This document shows, piece after piece, positions 1-7,655 of a DNA stretch of 64,000 nt. Numbering within the stretch: the first letter of the stretch is position 1; the number at the start of each line of letters is the position of its first letter. The stretch comes from Anaerolineales bacterium (GTDB lineage: Bacteria > Chloroflexota > Anaerolineae > Aggregatilineales > J027): the NCBI GenBank assembly GCA_020634155.1, contig JACKCI010000001.1, positions 682,001 to 746,000 of the forward strand. Reading direction: 5' to 3'. The notes below the pieces were generated by a model. The model saw only the letters and a list, made by a program, of their open reading frames with translations, made no database searches and was not told where the DNA came from. Both the position numbers and the translations under genes were made by a program.

Positions 1-280
1 AAATATAGCCTGCACTATCGGCCTTTTCCCGCAAACCAGTATATTCGATATGAATATCGGGGGTGCTGGTATAGCCATGATAACTAATCACCAAGGGAGT
101 GGGCGTTGTCGGGTCATAGGATTGAGGGATGTACAGTAAATAGCGCCGTTCATACCCGCCCGACACCAAGCGCTCATCATAGGTACCCGGTTCACCATAG
201 GCACCCCCTTGCGCTTCAACCCCACCAACCCAAACCAGCATAAACAATATAGCAATGAAAAATCCACGTAATCGATGCAT
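1..280 (-). CDS. Secreted esterase, PHB depolymerase/LpqC-like (3' part cut off by window edge)
   Basis: The reading frame starts at an ATG with an AGGAGG ribosome binding site 8 bases upstream and is still open at base 1, so only the first 93 residues are visible. Residues 1-23 form a signal peptide (basic MHRLR, hydrophobic core, cleavage near VEAQG). Then comes the start of an alpha/beta-hydrolase with the oxyanion HG motif (VISYHGYTSTP) after the phrase YLLYIPQSYDP. This order is typical of extracellular poly(3-hydroxybutyrate) depolymerase/feruloyl esterase relatives (LpqC family), which hydrolyse ester bonds outside the cell. The catalytic Ser, Asp and His lie beyond the window, so activity and substrate cannot be judged. 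Confidence 0.75.
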   Translation of the reverse strand, partial: MHRLRGFFIAILFMLVWVGGVEAQGGAYGEPGTYDERLVSGGYERRYLLYIPQSYDPTTPTPLVISYHGYTSTPDIHIEYTGLREKADSAGYI

Positions 281-381
281 AATGGCCTCCTGCAAGACTC
301 TACCCGTAGCCAACCTGCTTTGTTCAGGCGCGGAACCCATCAGATAGAGTAGGTGTCTATTGCCACAAAAGGAGACCCCAC

Positions 382-1059
382 ATGGATTTGCAACAAACAC
401 TGTACTTAATTGCTGATGAGCTACGTAGTATTGCCACACTGGGCCAGTATTTTGCCACTAATCCTTATGAGGCTGACCGCGCCCATCGCTCCTTGCAACT
501 TGCGGCTCGGATTGCCGCCCTTGCTGATGAGCAGCCACTTGAGGTCATACAAGCCATTTTCGAAAATGAAGCGTGGCTCCGTGCCAGTCCAATGATGGGT
601 GTGGATGCCGCTGTATTCAATGAAAAAGGTGAGATATTGCTGATAAAACGCCATGACAATGCCCATTGGGCGATGCCGGGTGGATTGGTCGAGGTTGGCG
701 AAACGATTTCAGAGGCAGTTGTACGCGAACTGTGGGAGGAAGCGGGCATGAAGGGCGAGGCCAAACAAGTCTTGGGTATCTTCGATGGGCGACTATGGCA
801 ATCGCGCTCGAAATTCCACATCATGAATTTCGTCTATCAAGTGGAGTGCCAAGACCTCACCCCCAACATTGGCACCGAGGCTCTTGATGCTCGGTTTTTT
901 GCACCCGACCAACTGCCTAGCCCCATGCACCCCGGTCACGATTTGCGAATCCCCAAGAGCATTGAGGCACTCAAAACTGGCAAGGCCTTTATTGACCCTG
1001 CCAGTGCCCACGATATAGAATTACAGAATTTCCAACAGAATGGAGATACTCTTGCCTAG
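382..1059 (+). CDS. NUDIX hydrolase with N-terminal helical domain
   Basis: 225 residues. An AAAGGAG ribosome binding site precedes the ATG. Residues 1-65 form the helical N-terminal extension found in ADP-ribose/X-linked nucleoside diphosphate NUDIX hydrolases. The NUDIX box is complete at residues 101-123: G101, E107, R115-E116, E119-E120, G122, which bind the metal and pyrophosphate. The protein probably cleaves a nucleoside diphosphate linked to another group, in the cytosol. The substrate cannot be read from the sequence. It converges on the GH16-like gene with a 4 bp overlap of the 3' ends. Confidence 0.88.
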   Translation: MDLQQTLYLIADELRSIATLGQYFATNPYEADRAHRSLQLAARIAALADEQPLEVIQAIFENEAWLRASPMMGVDAAVFNEKGEILLIKRHDNAHWAMPGGLVEVGETISEAVVRELWEEAGMKGEAKQVLGIFDGRLWQSRSKFHIMNFVYQVECQDLTPNIGTEALDARFFAPDQLPSPMHPGHDLRIPKSIEALKTGKAFIDPASAHDIELQNFQQNGDTLA

Positions 1060-1973
1060 AAATCACACGGTGAAACCAGTTCAGGCTCCCATGTTGGCAC
1101 TGTATCGATAAACGAAACATCATCAGCCCGCAAGTCATCTACCCAATCAAGGATGGCAGCGGGTTCAACCACTTCGTTTTGCAAGAACAGCACCCAGTCG
1201 ATCTGTTCCACATAGGTACGCTCGGTGCTGGCATGGATAAAGCCGCCATTGATGAACCACAGGTTAAAATTAATTGACATCGGCACTTCGGGGTAATACT
1301 CATCGCTGTGGTTGGCGATGAGTTCCCCATCAATATAGTAGCGGGTCTCCCCTTCGGCAATGTGGATAACCAGCACATGCCAGCCCGAATAGTCCGCTTG
1401 GCTAATGCCGCTATCATTATCAGCAATCCAAGGCTCTAGTTGGAAGGTCTCCCAAGTGGTGGCAAAGAGTGTCTGTGGACCAGAACCCCATCCGCCATTG
1501 GGCAGATATTCAAAATCCAATTCGCTATAGTTGGGATCCATGTCATATTCTTGTGGGCTAATCAAGTAGAAGGTCTGCACAACCTGATCGCCATCACGCC
1601 CGTCATCTGGTGCATTACTGAAGCGCACACGGGCTGCATAGGTACCCTCATAGTATTTGCGGGCGTGGCAAATCTGGGTTTGATAGGTATCAGTGCCATC
1701 GGTGGTTGAGGCCATTTGCAGAAGGGTGTTGGCTTCATCATCTGGGTCAGGCACAAAGCTGACATTCTCGGCCCGCCAGACGGCATCAGGCACGCCGGGC
1801 CAACCCCCTCCTTCGCGCACGATCCAGCCGTTGTCGATAAGAGTCTCATCATCATACGCGGTGTAATCAAAGTCATCAAACAAAAATATCAGCTCATCCG
1901 TTGCGGGGTCTTGGGCGTAGGCAGTAACAACCACCACCAAACACACCACCAACACCATCAGGCTGCGGTTCAT
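1056..1973 (-). CDS. Secreted GH16-like glucanase/lectin-fold protein
   Basis: 305 residues from the ATG at 1973. A longer frame exists upstream, but only this start gives a signal peptide (MNRSLMVLVV...AYAQ), an AAAGGAA ribosome binding site and a position behind a TATAAT box. The mature part reads FDDFDY near the start and carries the GH16 signature E151-L-D153-F-E155. In this family the two glutamates are nucleophile and acid/base, with the aspartate between them. Many Trp and Tyr residues fit a concanavalin A-like sandwich. Family members cut beta-1,3/1,4-glucans, galactans or similar polymers outside the cell; the exact substrate is unknown. About 20 residues follow the fold and end in SPCDF. 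Confidence 0.78.
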   Translation of the reverse strand: MNRSLMVLVVCLVVVVTAYAQDPATDELIFLFDDFDYTAYDDETLIDNGWIVREGGGWPGVPDAVWRAENVSFVPDPDDEANTLLQMASTTDGTDTYQTQICHARKYYEGTYAARVRFSNAPDDGRDGDQVVQTFYLISPQEYDMDPNYSELDFEYLPNGGWGSGPQTLFATTWETFQLEPWIADNDSGISQADYSGWHVLVIHIAEGETRYYIDGELIANHSDEYYPEVPMSINFNLWFINGGFIHASTERTYVEQIDWVLFLQNEVVEPAAILDWVDDLRADDVSFIDTVPTWEPELVSPCDF

Positions 1974-2007
1974 CAATGTTATTCCTTTCTGGCAAATTAT
2001 GGGGGAG

Positions 2008-2013
2008 ATTATA
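2008..2013 (-). promoter_or_regulatory. TATAAT -10 box of the GH16-like gene
   Basis: Read on the minus strand, a perfect TATAAT lies 34 bases before the chosen start codon at 1973, giving a 5' leader of roughly 25-30 bases. No good -35 hexamer is seen at the usual spacing, because that position falls in the terminator stem of the preceding gene. The -10 element is a sequence observation; promoter function is inferred. Confidence 0.4.
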
Positions 2014-2015
2014 CC

Positions 2016-2052
2016 CAAAAAGCAAAGCGTGAGGCCGTTTGACCTCACGCTT
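2016..2052 (-). terminator. Intrinsic terminator of the DUF59 gene
   Basis: A perfect 10 bp inverted repeat (AAGCGTGAGG, loop of 8, CCTCACGCTT; 2025-2052) is followed on the minus strand by TTTGCTTTTT. It sits 19 bases after the stop codon of the SufT/DUF59-like gene. Confidence 0.85.
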
Positions 2053-2070
2053 CACCAAACCGGGCAGTCA

Positions 2071-2385
2071 CTAGAACAGGCCCCAATCATCGGCGGCCCC
2101 TTCTTCCATCATGGAGGGGTCCCATATCTCAAGGCCCATTTCTATGGTAGCAGGCAACCCTAGAGCTTGGCCCGCAGCACGGCGAGTTTGTTCCATTAAT
2201 TGGGGGGCATAAGGGCAGAAGGGAGTCGTCAAAATCATGATAACATGGACGCGTTCTTCTTGAATGTCTATCTGCCGTATCAGCCCCAATGTAATGACAT
2301 CCATCCCAATTTCAGGGTCAACCACCTGCCGCAGGGATTCACGGACTTTTTCCTCTTTGGCTTTAACGTCGGTCATATCGCTCAT
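2071..2385 (-). CDS. Metal-sulfur cluster assembly factor, MIP18/DUF59 (SufT-like)
   Basis: 104 residues from the ATG at 2385; an alternative ATG at 2406 would leave almost no leader after the predicted promoter. AGGAG lies 13 bases before 2385, the same long spacing as for the divergent sufC. Residues 23-35 read DPEIGMDVITLGL, the hallmark of DUF59/MIP18 proteins, and TTPFCPYAP holds the conserved cysteine region. Such proteins (SufT, PaaD, CIA2 relatives) help deliver Fe-S clusters to target proteins in the cytosol. Its divergent position next to sufC, sharing a 210 bp control region, supports a role with the SUF machinery. Confidence 0.85.
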   Translation of the reverse strand: MSDMTDVKAKEEKVRESLRQVVDPEIGMDVITLGLIRQIDIQEERVHVIMILTTPFCPYAPQLMEQTRRAAGQALGLPATIEMGLEIWDPSMMEEGAADDWGLF

Positions 2386-2425
2386 GGTTGAACGGACACT
2401 CCTCATGGCTGATAGCTATAGTGTC

Positions 2426-2454
2426 AGTGTACCATAAGGCCAGAATTATTCCAA
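2426..2454 (-). promoter_or_regulatory. Promoter of the SufT-like gene
   Basis: On the minus strand, TTGGAA (-35, 2449-2454), a 17-base spacer and TACACT (-10, 2426-2431). Transcription would start near 2419, about 13 bases before the upstream ATG and 34 before the preferred one. Confidence 0.5.
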
Positions 2455-2484
2455 CCAATTTTCAATTTATTCTCATCAAAGTCC

Positions 2485-2513
2485 CTTAGATAGCCTCTCT
2501 ACAGCCATCTAAG
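2485..2513. promoter_or_regulatory. Dyad in the sufT-like/sufC control region, candidate operator
   Basis: CTTAGAT (2485-2491) and ATCTAAG (2507-2513) form a perfect 7 bp inverted repeat with 15 bases between. The dyad lies 31 bases upstream of the -35 box of the sufC promoter and 30 bases upstream of the divergent -35 box. The placement suits a shared regulator site. No regulator gene is adjacent and the motif does not match the SufR or IscR sites I know, so function is inferred from position only. Confidence 0.4.
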
Positions 2514-2539
2514 AATTTTTCTAATATTGATTAGTTTTA

Positions 2540-2569
2540 TTGACACCCCTTTCCCCCACATGGTATACT
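2540..2569 (+). promoter_or_regulatory. Promoter of the suf operon
   Basis: Consensus TTGACA (2540-2545), an 18-base spacer and TATACT (2564-2569). Transcription from here starts near 2576, after the earlier in-frame ATG codons, and so supports the sufC start at 2617. Confidence 0.75.
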
Positions 2570-2616
2570 CGTCACCAAATTACCCCCCAATGTTCCAAGG
2601 AGGAAGTCAATTCGTC

Positions 2617-3399
2617 ATGGGTGCAACCCTTGAAATCCGAAACTTGCACGTGAGTATTAACGACACCCCCATTTTGAAGGGCGTCAACTTGACCATTAAT
2701 CAAGGCGAGACTCATGCCTTGATGGGGCCAAATGGCTCCGGCAAAAGCACCTTGGCCTATGCCCTGATGGGGCATCCTGCCTATACTGTCGATAGCGGCG
2801 AAGTCATATTTGACGGGGTTGATATGCTAGAATTGGAAGCCGACGAGCGCAGCCGACTTGGGCTGTTTCTAGCCTTCCAATACCCTGTCGCTGTGCCGGG
2901 CGTAACTGTCGCCAATTTCCTCCGCAGCGCCATCAATGCTCGTCGTAAATCTGAAAATCCTGAAGACCCCGGTATCACTATTCCCGATTTCCGCCGTCTG
3001 CTGAAGAACAAGATGGATTTGCTGGGGATTGACCACAAATTTGCGGGCCGTTATCTCAATGAAGGCTTCTCGGGTGGTGAGAAAAAGCGCAACGAAGTGC
3101 TACAACTCGCAACCCTTGAACCCAAAATTGGCATCCTTGATGAAACTGACTCCGGCCTTGATATTGACGCCCTGCGGATTGTTGCCGATGGCGTGAATAA
3201 GCTAAAAGGACCGCAACTGGGTATTTTGGTCATCACCCACTACAAACGGATGCTGGAATATCTGCAACCAAGCTTTGTCCATATGATTATGGATGGACAG
3301 ATTGTGGAAAGTGGCGGGCCAGAGCTTGCCGACGAGATAGAAGAATATGGCTATAAGCCATTCTTTGCCAAACACGGGGTTGAAGCCACCGAAGATTAG
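2617..3399 (+). CDS. sufC: Fe-S assembly ATPase SufC
   Basis: 260 residues, the normal SufC length. The start follows AAGGAGG (2597-2603); earlier in-frame ATGs lie upstream of or at the predicted transcript start. Walker A is GPNGSGKS (37-44), the ABC signature FSGGEKKR, and Walker B/D-loop ILDETDSGLD. SufC is the soluble ATPase that drives cluster building on the SufB-SufD scaffold in the cytosol. sufB follows after 11 bases with its own AGGAG, so this is the first gene of the operon sufC-sufB-sufD-sulfurtransferase. Confidence 0.97.
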   Translation: MGATLEIRNLHVSINDTPILKGVNLTINQGETHALMGPNGSGKSTLAYALMGHPAYTVDSGEVIFDGVDMLELEADERSRLGLFLAFQYPVAVPGVTVANFLRSAINARRKSENPEDPGITIPDFRRLLKNKMDLLGIDHKFAGRYLNEGFSGGEKKRNEVLQLATLEPKIGILDETDSGLDIDALRIVADGVNKLKGPQLGILVITHYKRMLEYLQPSFVHMIMDGQIVESGGPELADEIEEYGYKPFFAKHGVEATED

Positions 3400-3410
3400 G
3401 AGAGAACACC

Positions 3411-4844
3411 ATGAGTGATCGCCAATTAACGGCTGAAGAACGAAGTCTGCGCTACATCAACGAAGAATACCTCGAAAAATACGGCTTTCATGACCCTGAT
3501 GACTTTTATGCCATTAAAAGTGAACCGGGGTTGAGCGAAGATGTCGTCCGCTGGATTAGCGCCATCAAAGGCGAACCCACATGGATGACCGAGTTTCGCG
3601 TGCGAGCCTATCACGAGTTCTTGAAGAAGCCGATGCCCACATGGGGCGCTGACCTCAGTCAAATTGACTTTGACAAAATCCGCTACTACGTGCGGGCCAC
3701 TGAGCGCCAAGAGAGTAATTGGGACGATGTGCCGCCCGACATTAAGCAAACCTTTGACCGCCTAGGCATCCCTGAAGCCGAGCAAAAATTCCTGAGTGGT
3801 GTTGGCGCTCAATACGAGTCTGAAGTGGTCTATCATAAAATCCGCGAAGACCTTGAATCCAAGGGCGTCTTGTTCTTAGATATGGACTCTGGCTTGCGTG
3901 AACACCCTGAAATTGTGCGCGAATACTTCGGCAGCGTCATCCCTTTGACTGACAACAAGTTCGCGGCCCTCAATAGCGCAGTGTGGTCAGGTGGGAGCTT
4001 TATTTATGTACCACCGGGGGTTCATGTCGAAATGCCCCTGCAAGCCTACTTCCGCATCAATACCGAGAACATGGGTCAATTTGAGCGGACGCTTATCATT
4101 GTCGATGAAGGGGCCTTTGTCCATTATGTCGAAGGCTGTACGGCTCCCATTTGGTCAACCGATAGCTTGCATAGCGCGGTGGTTGAAATCATCGTCAAGA
4201 AGGGCGGGCGTTGCCGCTATACCACCATTCAAAACTGGTCCAGCAACGTCTATAACTTGGTCACCAAACGCGCTGTCGCCTATGAAAACGCCACCATGGA
4301 ATGGGTAGATGCCAACCTCGGCTCTAAAATCACCATGAAATATCCGGCGGTCTATCTGATCGAACCCGGCGCACATGGTGAAATCCTGAGCATTGCCTTT
4401 GCGGGTGATGGTCAACACCAAGACGCTGGCGGTAAGGTGGTGCATGTCGCCCCCAACACCACCAGCCGCATCATCAGCAAGTCCATCTCCAAGGATACCG
4501 GACGCAGCAGCTATCGCGGCCTCTTGAAAGCGCATAAGGGTGCCCGCAACATCCGCAGCAATGTGGTCTGCGACGCCCTACTGCTAGACCCCGCGGCCCG
4601 CTCCGACACCTACCCTTATATCGAGATTGAGGAAGATGATGTCACGGTTGGGCATGAAGCCAGCGTCAGCAAGGTTGGCGAGGAACAACTCTTCTACTTG
4701 ATGAGCCGTGGACTGAGTGAAGCCGAAGCCAATTCGATGATTGTTAACGGGTTCATTGAACCCCTCGCCCGTGAGTTACCCGCTGAGTTTTCCTTGGAGC
4801 TACGTCGGCTCATCGAGATTCAGCTAGAGGGTTCTGTTGGCTAG
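3411..4844 (+). CDS. sufB: Fe-S cluster scaffold protein SufB
   Basis: 477 residues, close to the usual 465-480. The N-terminal helical part (NEEYLEKYGFHDP) leads into the beta-helix core with the phrases KFAALNSAVWSGGSFIYVPP, VHYVEGCTAP and the C-terminal SEAEANSMIVNGFIEP, all characteristic of SufB. It forms the SufBC2D scaffold on which Fe-S clusters are built in the cytosol, taking sulfur from SufS through SufE or SufU. The gene lies between sufC and sufD and is preceded by an AGGAGAG ribosome binding site. Confidence 0.97.
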   Translation: MSDRQLTAEERSLRYINEEYLEKYGFHDPDDFYAIKSEPGLSEDVVRWISAIKGEPTWMTEFRVRAYHEFLKKPMPTWGADLSQIDFDKIRYYVRATERQESNWDDVPPDIKQTFDRLGIPEAEQKFLSGVGAQYESEVVYHKIREDLESKGVLFLDMDSGLREHPEIVREYFGSVIPLTDNKFAALNSAVWSGGSFIYVPPGVHVEMPLQAYFRINTENMGQFERTLIIVDEGAFVHYVEGCTAPIWSTDSLHSAVVEIIVKKGGRCRYTTIQNWSSNVYNLVTKRAVAYENATMEWVDANLGSKITMKYPAVYLIEPGAHGEILSIAFAGDGQHQDAGGKVVHVAPNTTSRIISKSISKDTGRSSYRGLLKAHKGARNIRSNVVCDALLLDPAARSDTYPYIEIEEDDVTVGHEASVSKVGEEQLFYLMSRGLSEAEANSMIVNGFIEPLARELPAEFSLELRRLIEIQLEGSVG

Positions 4845-4857
4845 AAAAAACACCACA

Positions 4858-4880
4858 GGGCGGGTTAGCCACACCCGTCC
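4858..4880 (+). promoter_or_regulatory. Hairpin between sufB and sufD
   Basis: GGGCGGGT and ACCCGTCC pair over 8 bp (one G-U) around a 7-base loop, followed by TCATTCTGTTTTA. The weak U-tract suggests partial termination or an mRNA end that lowers sufD relative to sufB and sufC. Only the structure is seen; the effect is inferred. Confidence 0.4.
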
Positions 4881-4910
4881 TCATTCTGTTTTACCTAATG
4901 AGGAAACGAG

Positions 4911-6272
4911 ATGGAGCAGACAATGACAACGGTACGGCGACGCCGCACCCGTGAATTTGTTGAACCCCCCATTACATGGGAATCGATAATAGAACGCGCC
5001 CAAGCCAACCAAGAACCCGATTGGTTGATTGAGCTGCGCCAAGCTGCGTGGGCGCAATACCAAGCCATGCCAATGCCGACTCTGAAGGACGAGTCATGGC
5101 GACGCACCGACTATAGCCATATCAACTGGGACTCAGCCGGGATTATCACCATTGATGAGAATCCTGACATTGCAAGCATCCCAGCCGCTAACCGCGCTCC
5201 CCTAATTGGCGATGAGCAAGGGGCATTGCTGGCGTGGGTCAATGGCACCGTTGCTGGACAGGAGTTAAATCCCCGTCTTGCCGAGCAAGGAATCATCTTC
5301 ACCGACTTGCACACCGCCTGCCATGAATATCCCGACCTTGTGCGTGACAACCTTTTTCAAAAGGCCATGACACCCAACGAGGGCAAGTTTGCAGCCTTGA
5401 ATGCGGCTGGCTGGACACACGGCTTATTTGTGTACATCCCCAAGAACACCCGTGTTGAACTTCCCTTGCACAGCATCTTCTATCAACACAGTGGAGCCAC
5501 CCTCGGTCACGTCTTGGTAGTTGTTGATCGCGGCGCGGAAGTCACAGTCTTGCAAGAATACCTCTCGCCCGAAGGCGAAGAACACACAGGCTACATTGGC
5601 GGCACCGAATTGATTGTCGGGAATGGGGCCAACCTGCGCTATGTCAGCTTGCAGGCATGGGGCCACAACATGTATGAGTTCAGCCATGGGCGCGGTCATG
5701 TCATGCGTGATGGTCAATTGGATTGGGTAGTTGGCAGTATGGGGTCAAAATTGACCAAGTCCTTCATGCAAATCGCCCTTGATGGCGAAGGTGCGTGGGG
5801 ACGCATGAGTGGCATGTTCTTTGCGGATGGCAATCAACTGCTCGACCATGACACCTTTCAAGTCCACAACCAACCCAACACCACCAGCGATCTGCTCTTT
5901 AAGTCCGCGCTTAAAGATGAGGCCCATAGTGTGTGGCGTGGTATGATTCGGGTGATGCCGGGTGCTATCAAAACTGACGGCTTCCAAGCCAACAACAACA
6001 TGCTCATCAGCAGCACTGCTCGTGCCGATAGTATCCCCGGCCTTGAGATTGAGGCCGACGATGTACGCTGTACCCATGCCGCAACCATCGGCAAAATGGA
6101 GGAGGAGTACATCTTCTATCTGATGACACGTGGCGTCCCGCGCATTGAGGCCGAGCGATTATTCACCAATGGCTATTTCTGGGATGTGCTGGAGCGCATA
6201 CCGTTTGAGGATGTCCAGAACCGCCTCTTAGCAGATGTTGACCGTAAGATTCTCGGCCATCACAACCAATAA
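4911..6272 (+). CDS. sufD: Fe-S cluster assembly protein SufD
   Basis: 453 residues with a GAGGAAA ribosome binding site; an alternative ATG lies 12 bases in. An arginine-rich N terminus and helical region (residues 1-110) precede the beta-helix core, which aligns with SufB: NEGKFAALNAAGWTHGLFVYIP mirrors KFAALNSAVWSGGSFIYVPP of SufB. The C-terminal RGVPRIEAERLFTNGYF is the SufD/SufB end motif. SufD pairs with SufB in the SufBC2D complex and is needed for iron entry. The distance to sufB (66 bp with a hairpin) is larger than the other gaps in the operon. Confidence 0.95.
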   Translation: MEQTMTTVRRRRTREFVEPPITWESIIERAQANQEPDWLIELRQAAWAQYQAMPMPTLKDESWRRTDYSHINWDSAGIITIDENPDIASIPAANRAPLIGDEQGALLAWVNGTVAGQELNPRLAEQGIIFTDLHTACHEYPDLVRDNLFQKAMTPNEGKFAALNAAGWTHGLFVYIPKNTRVELPLHSIFYQHSGATLGHVLVVVDRGAEVTVLQEYLSPEGEEHTGYIGGTELIVGNGANLRYVSLQAWGHNMYEFSHGRGHVMRDGQLDWVVGSMGSKLTKSFMQIALDGEGAWGRMSGMFFADGNQLLDHDTFQVHNQPNTTSDLLFKSALKDEAHSVWRGMIRVMPGAIKTDGFQANNNMLISSTARADSIPGLEIEADDVRCTHAATIGKMEEEYIFYLMTRGVPRIEAERLFTNGYFWDVLERIPFEDVQNRLLADVDRKILGHHNQ

Positions 6273-6282
6273 GGAACGACCA

Positions 6283-7131
6283 GTGTCACAACAATATGTT
6301 CATTCTGAAGCACTGGTAAGCACCGAATGGCTTGCCAAAAATCTGGAAACGCCGAACATCCGCATCATTGAGTCAAATGAAGACCCGCTACTCTATAGCG
6401 CGGGTCATGTTCCCGGTGCTGTCCATATCGACTGGGTAACTGACCTTAATGACCAAGTGCGGCGAGACTACCTCGACAAAGAGGCCTTTGAGCAATTGAT
6501 GTCCAAGCACGGCATCACCAATGAGACCTTGGTCGTTTTCTATGGCGATAAAGGCAATTGGTGGGCGTGCTATGCCTTTTGGGTTTTCCAACTCTTTGGG
6601 CATCCCCATGCCGCGATTGTGGATGGGGGACGGAAGAAGTGGGAAGCCGAAAAGCGCCCCTTAACCCGCGAGGTACCCAGCTACCCCCCCACCACCTACA
6701 AGGCCAAGGAGCGCATGGATTACCGAATCCGTGCCTTCCGCGACCAAGTCTTGCAGCATGTCGAACTCCAAGGCCGCTTGATTGATGTCCGTAGTGTAGG
6801 CGAGTATAAGGGTGAATTGCTCCATATGCCCGATTACCCTCAAGAAGGGTCATTGCGTGGGGGGCATATCCCCGGGGCCAATAATATACCTTGGTCAAAG
6901 GCCACCAACGACGATGGCACCTTCAAGAGCATTGACGAGTTGCGGCACCTGTACGAAACTGAAAACGGCTTTAACCCTAATCAGAATATCATCACCTACT
7001 GTCGGATTGGAGAACGCTCATCCCATACGTGGTTTGTTCTGTCCTATCTCTTAGGTTATGATAACGTCCGCAACTATGACGGTAGCTGGACAGAATGGGG
7101 CAACCTTGTACGGGTACCGATTGAAAAGTAG
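6283..7131 (+). CDS. Thiosulfate sulfurtransferase (two-domain rhodanese)
   Basis: 282 residues from the GTG at 6283, which follows AAGGAA 7 bases upstream; an earlier ATG inside sufD lacks a ribosome binding site. Two rhodanese domains are present: an inactive N-terminal one (GHVPGAVHIDW, no cysteine in its loop) and an active C-terminal one with C240-RIGERS. A CR-G-xR loop is typical of thiosulfate rather than 3-mercaptopyruvate sulfurtransferases. It moves sulfane sulfur from a donor to an acceptor in the cytosol. Its place directly behind sufD suggests an additional sulfur source for cluster assembly besides cysteine. Confidence 0.92.
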   Translation: MSQQYVHSEALVSTEWLAKNLETPNIRIIESNEDPLLYSAGHVPGAVHIDWVTDLNDQVRRDYLDKEAFEQLMSKHGITNETLVVFYGDKGNWWACYAFWVFQLFGHPHAAIVDGGRKKWEAEKRPLTREVPSYPPTTYKAKERMDYRIRAFRDQVLQHVELQGRLIDVRSVGEYKGELLHMPDYPQEGSLRGGHIPGANNIPWSKATNDDGTFKSIDELRHLYETENGFNPNQNIITYCRIGERSSHTWFVLSYLLGYDNVRNYDGSWTEWGNLVRVPIEK

Positions 7132-7163
7132 GCCCGCCTACCACGTGTAATCGAAATTCATGC

Positions 7164-7193
7164 AGGCGATGGCGGTGTTCATCGCCTTTTTTT
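7164..7193 (+). terminator. Intrinsic terminator between sulfurtransferase and sufE
   Basis: AGGCGATG and CATCGCCT form a perfect 8 bp stem (loop of 8) followed directly by seven T. It ends 18 bases before the sufE start codon, which leaves no room for a separate promoter. Transcription of sufE and the genes behind it must therefore read through it or start upstream of it. Confidence 0.85.
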
Positions 7194-7211
7194 AACCACA
7201 AGGGGGAATTG

Positions 7212-7655
7212 ATGGCTGACCTCAGCGATTATCCTGAAGCACTCCGTGACATCCTCGAAACCTTTGCCGAAGTCGAAGAATATGAACGGCATGAGATTCT
7301 GCTGGATTATAGTGACCGCTTCCAAGAGGTACCACCACCCATTGCCGAGCGTCCCTTTCCAGAGATCAACCGCGTCCAACGCTGCGAGTCCGAGGCCTAT
7401 GTCTTTGTCGAAAAGACGGAAGACAACCGCATCAATTTCTATTTTGCCGTTGAGAATCCCCAAGGGGTATCCGCCCGTGCGCTAGGGGCTATTCTCCAAG
7501 AATCGCTCTCTGGCAGCACTGCCGAGCAAATTGAACGCATCCCCAATGATATTGTCATTCGCTTATTCGGGCCGCGCATCTCCATGGGCAAAGGGGAGGG
7601 CTTGCTGGGCATGGTTTCCCTGCTGAAGTATTTTGTGAAACAGAGTGCATCATGA
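7212..7655 (+). CDS. sufE: Sulfur acceptor protein SufE
   Basis: 147 residues, normal for SufE, starting at the ATG behind AGGGGGAA. The sulfur-accepting cysteine is C58 in NRVQRCESEAYVF, matching the V-x-G-C-x-S-x-V/A region of SufE; RIPNDIVIRLFGPRISMGKGEG covers the usual C-terminal helix region. SufE takes the persulfide from SufS and passes it to SufB. Its stop overlaps the sufS start in ATGA, so the two are translationally coupled. A sufU-like gene follows in the same operon, although most bacteria use one or the other. Confidence 0.92.
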   Translation: MADLSDYPEALRDILETFAEVEEYERHEILLDYSDRFQEVPPPIAERPFPEINRVQRCESEAYVFVEKTEDNRINFYFAVENPQGVSARALGAILQESLSGSTAEQIERIPNDIVIRLFGPRISMGKGEGLLGMVSLLKYFVKQSAS

